Of a DNA stretch of 64,000 nt, positions 59,408 to 64,000 are shown one piece after another. Below the pieces are notes generated by a model. The model did no database searches. It was given only the letters and a program-made list of their open reading frames with translations, and was not told the DNA's origin. The translations under genes were made by a program, and so were the position numbers. This DNA is from Siccirubricoccus phaeus (GTDB lineage Bacteria > Pseudomonadota > Alphaproteobacteria > Acetobacterales > Acetobacteraceae). The stretch's first letter is position 1, and the number at the start of each line of letters is the position of its first letter. The DNA is taken from NCBI RefSeq assembly GCF_008360935.1, contig NZ_SRXO01000013.1, positions 62,001-126,000 on the forward strand, in the 5' to 3' direction.

Positions 59408-61723
59408 TCATGCCGCCTTCTTCCCTTGCAGCGCACGCCACACCTTCTCCGGCGTCACCGGCATATCGATATGCGCAATGCCCAGCGCGTCGCAGATGGC
59501 GGAGACGATGGCGGGCGGCGCGCCGCAGGCCCCACCCTCGCCGGCGCCCTTCACGCCCAGGTCATTGTTCGGGCAGGGCACGACGTGGAAGCCGAGATCG
59601 AAATCCGGCGCGTCGCTCGCCCGCGGCATGCAGTAATCCTGGAAGGTGGCGGTCAGGAATTGGCCGCTCTCCTTGTCATACACCGCATGCTCCAGCAGCG
59701 CCTGGCCGATGCCGGCCATGATGCCGCCATGGCTCTGGCCATGCACCAGCATCGGGTTGATCACATTCCCCACATCGTCCACGGCGGCGTAGCGCACGAT
59801 CTGCACCTGCCCGGTCTCGGGATCGATCTCCACCTCCGCCACGTGGCAGCCATTGGGGAAATTGCATTCGGTGCTGCGGGTGTAGAGCAGCTTCTCGTCC
59901 AGCCCGGGCGTCTCCCCCGGCGGCGGCGTCTGCGCGGCTGCCACCACCTGCGGCCAGGTGGCGGTCAGGTCGGTGCCGGCCACGCGGAACACCCCATCCG
60001 CGAATTCCACATCCTCCGCCGCCGCCTCCAGCAGATGCGCGGCCAGGCGCCGGCCCTTGGCGATGACGAGCTCCGAGGCGCGGGCGACCGCGACGCCGCC
60101 CATCTGGGAGGAGCGGGAGCCGCCTGTGCCGTTGCCATGCTCCACCACCGCGCTGTCGCCCTGGATGAAGCGCACCGCGTCGAAGGGGATGCCGAGCTTG
60201 CTGTGCAGCACCTGGGCATAGGCGGTCTCGTGCCCCTGGCCATGGCTGAAGGTGCCCACGGTCAGCGCCACCGTGCCATCCGGCTGGAACGCCACCCGCG
60301 CCCATTCGCTGGGCTGGCCGCCCGAGGCCTCGATGAAATAGCCGAGGCCGATGCCGCGGTACTTCCCGCGCGCCGCCGCCGCCGCGCGCCGCGCCGGGAA
60401 GCCGGCCCAATCCGCCAGCGCCAGCGCCTTCGCCTGGGTCTCGGCGAACAACCCGCTGTCGATCTGGCTCCCCACCACGTTGCGGTAGGGGATCTGCTCC
60501 GGCCTTATGTAGTTGCGCCGCCGGATCTCCTCCCGCCCGATCCCGAATGCCGCGGCGCCGAGGTCGAAGAGCCGTTCCAGCACATAGGCCTGTTCCGGCC
60601 GCCCGGCGCCGCGATAGGCGTCGGTGGGGGAGGTATTGGTGAAGACGCAGCTCACCTGCGCGTTCAGCGCCTGGATGTCATAAACCGTGCCCATGATGCG
60701 GCCGCCGGCGACCGTCGGCACGCGCGGCCCGAAATCCTGCAGATAGGCGCCCATGGCGGCAAAGGTGCGGATCTTCACGCCGAGCACCTTGGCCTCCACA
60801 TCGAACGCCATCTCGGCCCGCGTCACATGGTCCCGGCCATGTGGATCGCAGACGAAGGTTTCGCTGCGGCCGCTGGTCCATTTCACCGGGCGGCCGGTGC
60901 GCTTCGCGGCCCACAGCACCATGCCGGATTCCGGATGGATCTTGCCGCGCAGCCCGAAGCCGCCGCCGACATCGGGCGAGACGACGCGCAGCTTCTCCAC
61001 CGGCACCTTCAGGATCAGCTTCGCCAGCCCGTCCCGCACCCGCATCACCCCCTGGGTTGGGGAATGCAGCGTGTAGCTCCCCGTCGCCGGATTGTACTCG
61101 CCGAGGGCGACACGCGGCTCCATCGGGTTGCCGACCACGCGGTTCTGCACGAATTCCAGCGACACGGTCCTGGCTGCCCGGGCGAAGCCGGCTTCCACCT
61201 CCGCCTCCCGCCCGCTGTCCCACAGCACGCAGAGATTGCTGCCATTCTCCTCCCAGATCACCGGCGCGCCCGGGTCCAGCGCGGCGCCCGTCTCGGTGAC
61301 GCTGGGCAGGATGTCGTACTCCACCTCGATCAGCTCGGCGGCGTCCTGGGCCTGGGCCCTGGTCTCCGCCAGCACCAACGCCACCGGGTCGCCGACGAAG
61401 CGGACGCGCTGCGTCTGCAATATCTCCCGCGGCGTGGGGAACAGCTTCCGGCCGCCCTTGCCCGGCACGTCCACCATCACCGGGAAATGCCCGATGCCGT
61501 CCGCCGCCGCGTCATGCCCGGTCAGCACCGCGGCCACGCCCGGCGCCGCCTTCGCCGCCGCCGTGTCGATGGACAGGATCGCCGCATGGGCATGCGGGCT
61601 GCGCAGCACATAGGCCTGGAGCTGGCTGGGACGGTTGATGTCGTCGGTATAGGTGCCGCGGCCGGTCAGCAGCCGGACATCCTCCTTCCGCCGCACCGGC
61701 TGGCCGATCCCGAATTTGTCCAT
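59408..61723 (-). CDS. Xanthine dehydrogenase-family molybdopterin subunit, CoxL form II-like
   Basis: A 771-residue large subunit of a molybdenum hydroxylase. It shows GIGQPVRRKEDVRLLTGRGT, GGGFGLRGK, the active-site loop AYRGAGRPE, GQGHETAYAQV and the catalytic glutamate in GVKGAGEGGACGAP. AYRGAGR is the signature of form II CO dehydrogenase-like proteins; form I true CO dehydrogenases have AYxCSFR. The substrate is therefore more likely an aromatic or heterocyclic compound or aldehyde than CO. The FAD and iron-sulfur subunits are not in the adjacent window. Start: ATG at 61723. Co-directional with the PrpF-like gene. Confidence 0.93.
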   Translation of the reverse strand: MDKFGIGQPVRRKEDVRLLTGRGTYTDDINRPSQLQAYVLRSPHAHAAILSIDTAAAKAAPGVAAVLTGHDAAADGIGHFPVMVDVPGKGGRKLFPTPREILQTQRVRFVGDPVALVLAETRAQAQDAAELIEVEYDILPSVTETGAALDPGAPVIWEENGSNLCVLWDSGREAEVEAGFARAARTVSLEFVQNRVVGNPMEPRVALGEYNPATGSYTLHSPTQGVMRVRDGLAKLILKVPVEKLRVVSPDVGGGFGLRGKIHPESGMVLWAAKRTGRPVKWTSGRSETFVCDPHGRDHVTRAEMAFDVEAKVLGVKIRTFAAMGAYLQDFGPRVPTVAGGRIMGTVYDIQALNAQVSCVFTNTSPTDAYRGAGRPEQAYVLERLFDLGAAAFGIGREEIRRRNYIRPEQIPYRNVVGSQIDSGLFAETQAKALALADWAGFPARRAAAAARGKYRGIGLGYFIEASGGQPSEWARVAFQPDGTVALTVGTFSHGQGHETAYAQVLHSKLGIPFDAVRFIQGDSAVVEHGNGTGGSRSSQMGGVAVARASELVIAKGRRLAAHLLEAAAEDVEFADGVFRVAGTDLTATWPQVVAAAQTPPPGETPGLDEKLLYTRSTECNFPNGCHVAEVEIDPETGQVQIVRYAAVDDVGNVINPMLVHGQSHGGIMAGIGQALLEHAVYDKESGQFLTATFQDYCMPRASDAPDFDLGFHVVPCPNNDLGVKGAGEGGACGAPPAIVSAICDALGIAHIDMPVTPEKVWRALQGKKAA

Positions 61724-61848
61724 GCGCCTGTCTCCGGGGCCCCGCTGCACTGCATCGAAGCTCCGGCGCCCCGCCCTGTCGAGAGGGGGGTGGCGCGGCG
61801 GCGGCAAATGCGGCAGTTAGGCAGCTATCAATCGGCAGGAGGAACGCC

Positions 61849-62988
61849 ATGGGCGCGCTGCGCTTCGAGCTGCGGGACACGCCCCCCGACGCCCCCGCCC
61901 TGCGCGCCGAGTTGCGCGCCTTCCTGGCGGAGCAGGGCCGCCATTGGTCCCCGACCGTCCGCGCCTATTCCTGGATGGGCTTCGACCGGGAGTTCTCGCG
62001 GGAAGTGGGCAAGCGCGGCTGGATCGGCATGACCTGGCCGAAAGCCTATGGCGGCGGCGAGCGCACCGCCATGGACCGCTATGTGGTGCTGGAGGAGATG
62101 CTGGCGGTCGGCGCCCCGGTCGGCGCGCATTGGATCGGGGACCGGCAGAGCGGCCCGCTCATCCTCCGCCTGGGCACCGAGGAGCAGCGGCGGGAATTCC
62201 TGCCGCGCATCATCAGCGGCGAGATGGCCTTCGCGATCGGCCTCTCGGAGCCGGATAGCGGCTCCGACCTTGCCAGCCTGCGCACCCGCGCCACCAAGGT
62301 GGAGGGCGGCTGGCGGATCGAGGGGCGGAAGGTCTGGACCACCAACGCGCATCGCTGCGATTTCATGATCGCCTTGCTGCGCACCAGCCCGGCGCCCGAC
62401 CCCAGGGCGAAGCATCAGGGCCTCAGCCAGTTCCTGGTCGATCTGCGCTCCTCCGGCCTCACCATCCGCCCGATCCTCGACCTGGCGGGGGAGGGGGGGT
62501 TCAACGAGATCACCTTCGACAATGTCTTCGTCCCGGACTCCATGCTCGTCGGCAAGGAGGGCAATGGCTGGGAACAGGCGACGGCAGAACTGGCCTTCGA
62601 GCGGGCGGGGCCGGAGCGCTACCTCTCCTCCCTGCCTTTGCTGACCGCGGCGCTGGACGATCTGCGCGCGGAGCCCGCCGCGGCCGAGACGGTGGGCCGG
62701 TTGCTCGCCCGCGCCGGGACGCTGCGGCAGATGTCGCTCTCCGTCGCCGGCATGCTGCAGGAGGGCAAGACGCCGGCGCGGGAGGCGGCGCTGGTGAAGG
62801 ATGTGGGCAATGACTACGAGCAGGCCCTGCCGGAGATCCTCCGCACCCTGTTCGATGCCGCGCGCACGCCGGCGGAGGTCTGGGAGATGCAGCGGATGAT
62901 GACCATGGTGGCCCGCAGCTATTCGCTGCGCGGCGGCACGCGGGAAATCCTGCGCGGGATCATCGCCCGCCAGCTTGGGCTGCGCTGA
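61849..62988 (+). CDS. Acyl-CoA dehydrogenase (first of a pair)
   Basis: A 379-residue FAD-dependent acyl-CoA dehydrogenase. AIGLSEPDSGSDLASLRTRA forms the flavin loop, GRKVWTTNAHRCDFMI the next strand, and YSLRGGTREILRGIIARQL the C-terminal pattern. It is followed after 3 bp by a shorter acyl-CoA dehydrogenase homologue, an arrangement seen in alpha2beta2 dehydrogenases for CoA esters of sterol side-chains, cyclic or aromatic acids. The ATG follows CAGGAGGAACGCC. Divergent from the molybdoenzyme gene. Confidence 0.93.
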   Translation: MGALRFELRDTPPDAPALRAELRAFLAEQGRHWSPTVRAYSWMGFDREFSREVGKRGWIGMTWPKAYGGGERTAMDRYVVLEEMLAVGAPVGAHWIGDRQSGPLILRLGTEEQRREFLPRIISGEMAFAIGLSEPDSGSDLASLRTRATKVEGGWRIEGRKVWTTNAHRCDFMIALLRTSPAPDPRAKHQGLSQFLVDLRSSGLTIRPILDLAGEGGFNEITFDNVFVPDSMLVGKEGNGWEQATAELAFERAGPERYLSSLPLLTAALDDLRAEPAAAETVGRLLARAGTLRQMSLSVAGMLQEGKTPAREAALVKDVGNDYEQALPEILRTLFDAARTPAEVWEMQRMMTMVARSYSLRGGTREILRGIIARQLGLR

Positions 62989-62991
62989 GCC

Positions 62992-63999
62992 ATGAGCGAC
63001 GAACTCCGCACCATCCTGCTGGAACAGGTGGAGAGGCTGCTGGCCGACCAGGCCGGGCCGGATGTGCTGCGCCGCGCCGAGGCGGGCGAATGGCCGGAGG
63101 CGCTCTGGGCGGAGATGGAGGCGCTCGGCCTGCCCCTGGCCCTGGCATCGGAGGAGATGGGCGGCGCCGGCCTTACCTGGGAGGATGCCGTCGCGGTCTG
63201 GCAGGTGCTGGGCCGCCATGGCGCCCCGGTGCCGCTGGCCGAGAGCATGGCCGCCGCCGGGCTGCTGGCCGCCGCCGGCATCGCGCCGCCGCCCGGCCTC
63301 CTCGCTTTGGTGGCGCCGCAGCAGGCCGGCCTGCCCTGGGGCCGCCGGGCGCAGCATCTGGTGGCGCCTTGGGAGGGCAAGCTGGTCCTGCGCCCCGCCA
63401 CCGGGATGAAGGAGGGGCGGGACGGCTTCTCCCGCCTGCCGATGGACACCTGCCTGTTTGGCCCGGACAGCGCCTCGGCGCTCCTGCCGCCGGCGCTCGG
63501 GGAGGAGCCCACCCTGCTGGCCGGCGCCATGATCCACGCCGCGCTGATCGCCGGCGCGCTGGAGGCGGTGCTCGACACCTCGGTGGACTACGCCAACACC
63601 AGAAAGCAATTCGGCCGGCCGATCGGCGGCTTCCAGGCGGTGCAGCAGCTCCTCGCCCAGGCGGCGGGGGAGGTGGCGGCGGCCGGCGTCGCGGCGGCGC
63701 AGGCCGGGCGGGCGGCTTCGCGGCGAGGGCTGGCGGCGGCGGAATTCGAGATCGCCTCGGCCAAGGTGGTGGCGGGCGAGGCGGCAGGGAAGGTGGCGGC
63801 CATCGCCCACCAGGTGCATGCCGCGATCGGCTTCACCGATGAGCACCATCTGCACTTGTTCACGCGTCGCCTCTGGGCCTGGCGCGATGCCTGCGGCACC
63901 GAGCGCTTCTGGGCAAGGCGCATCGGCGAGGCGGCGCTGGCACGCGGCGGCGCAGCGCTCTGGCCGGACCTGACGGCGCGGGATGAGGCCACCGGATGA
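62992..63999 (+). CDS. Acyl-CoA dehydrogenase homologue (second of a pair)
   Basis: A 335-residue acyl-CoA dehydrogenase-like protein, shorter than its neighbour. The N-terminal helical domain is visible (ALASEEMGGAGLTWEDAVAV), the middle beta domain is reduced, and the C-terminal domain keeps TRKQFGRPIGGFQAVQQLLA and AHQVHAAIGFTDEHHLHLF. Partner subunits of heteromeric dehydrogenases often look like this, with active site shared across the pair. It is complete, ending at the TGA 63997-63999. Only 3 bp separate it from the first dehydrogenase, so co-expression is certain in practice. Confidence 0.9.
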   Translation: MSDELRTILLEQVERLLADQAGPDVLRRAEAGEWPEALWAEMEALGLPLALASEEMGGAGLTWEDAVAVWQVLGRHGAPVPLAESMAAAGLLAAAGIAPPPGLLALVAPQQAGLPWGRRAQHLVAPWEGKLVLRPATGMKEGRDGFSRLPMDTCLFGPDSASALLPPALGEEPTLLAGAMIHAALIAGALEAVLDTSVDYANTRKQFGRPIGGFQAVQQLLAQAAGEVAAAGVAAAQAGRAASRRGLAAAEFEIASAKVVAGEAAGKVAAIAHQVHAAIGFTDEHHLHLFTRRLWAWRDACGTERFWARRIGEAALARGGAALWPDLTARDEATG

Positions 64000-64000
64000 T
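63996..64000 (+). CDS. Start codon of a further gene cut by the window end
   Basis: ATGAT at 63996-64000 overlaps the previous stop (ATGA), suggesting another co-translated gene. Only the start codon is visible and nothing can be said of its product. Confidence 0.3.

Noticed and set aside
59408-61723. Aerobic carbon monoxide dehydrogenase
   Set aside because: The loop is AYRGAGR, not the form I AYxCSFR, and the coxM/coxS genes are missing here.
59303-62032. A 909-codon plus-strand frame opposite the molybdoenzyme gene
   Set aside because: Low-complexity Arg/His/Gln composition and full overlap with a strongly supported gene.

Overview
The window is very GC-rich chromosomal DNA from an alphaproteobacterium. 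Gene content points to Acetobacteraceae, most likely a Roseomonas-like genus: several orphan Bug-type tricarboxylate-binding proteins, a DUF3035/BamF-like lipoprotein next to lspA and ileS, a M16 peptidase pair, a KGG-repeat stress protein and many acyl-CoA enzymes. The placement rests on gene content only, because there is no rRNA or tRNA in the window. About 55 protein genes are supported. Coding density is high, and 4-bp start/stop overlaps (ATGA or GTGA) tie most neighbours into operons.

Layout. 1-6.0 kb: a plus-strand surface-glycan cluster with a GT4 transferase, a GT2-GT4 fusion and a large uncharacterised protein whose 5' end has been tandemly duplicated. 6.1-15.1 kb, mostly minus: mutL, a DUF29 gene broken by one nonsense codon, pgi, a catalytic/non-catalytic M16 peptidase pair, a BamF-like lipoprotein and lspA. 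15.3-19.7 kb: ileS, ribF and a MaoC hydratase. 19.8-22.5 kb plus: an M20 peptidase and a GT2 transferase. 22.6-31.6 kb minus: Bug receptor with alpha/beta hydrolase, an operon of MBL hydrolase / DehI-like / 5'-nucleotidase / greB, then selO and an alpha-methylacyl-CoA racemase homologue. 32-36 kb: a Bug receptor, an operon of CMD / 3-hydroxyisobutyrate dehydrogenase-like / lactonase-like genes, and a cluster of small proteins.

36.3-42.7 kb is a seven-gene operon: amidohydrolase, permease, ATPase, three tandem substrate-binding protein genes (the first-transcribed one internally deleted) and a second permease. It is divergent from a TonB-dependent receptor across an AT-rich gap. 46.2-52.3 kb is a six-gene catabolic operon with two Bug receptors, SDR, acyl-CoA dehydrogenase, CoA ligase and cupin. 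53.3-55.9 kb is a tight operon of a hydantoinase/dihydropyrimidinase, a 96-residue unknown protein and a COG0523 metal-chaperone GTPase. 56.2-64 kb holds a 2-hydroxyacid dehydrogenase, TSUP exporter, PrpF-like isomerase, CoxL-form-II-like molybdoenzyme subunit and two acyl-CoA dehydrogenases.

Intergenic space is rich in structured repeats. At least four families of hairpin elements recur, usually abutting stop codons. They include two 107-bp inverted copies about 7.2 kb apart and a three-copy family of about 160 bp. Functionally the window mixes housekeeping genes with uptake and catabolism of organic acids, amides and cyclic ureides. No phage, insertion sequence, CRISPR array or RNA gene was seen.
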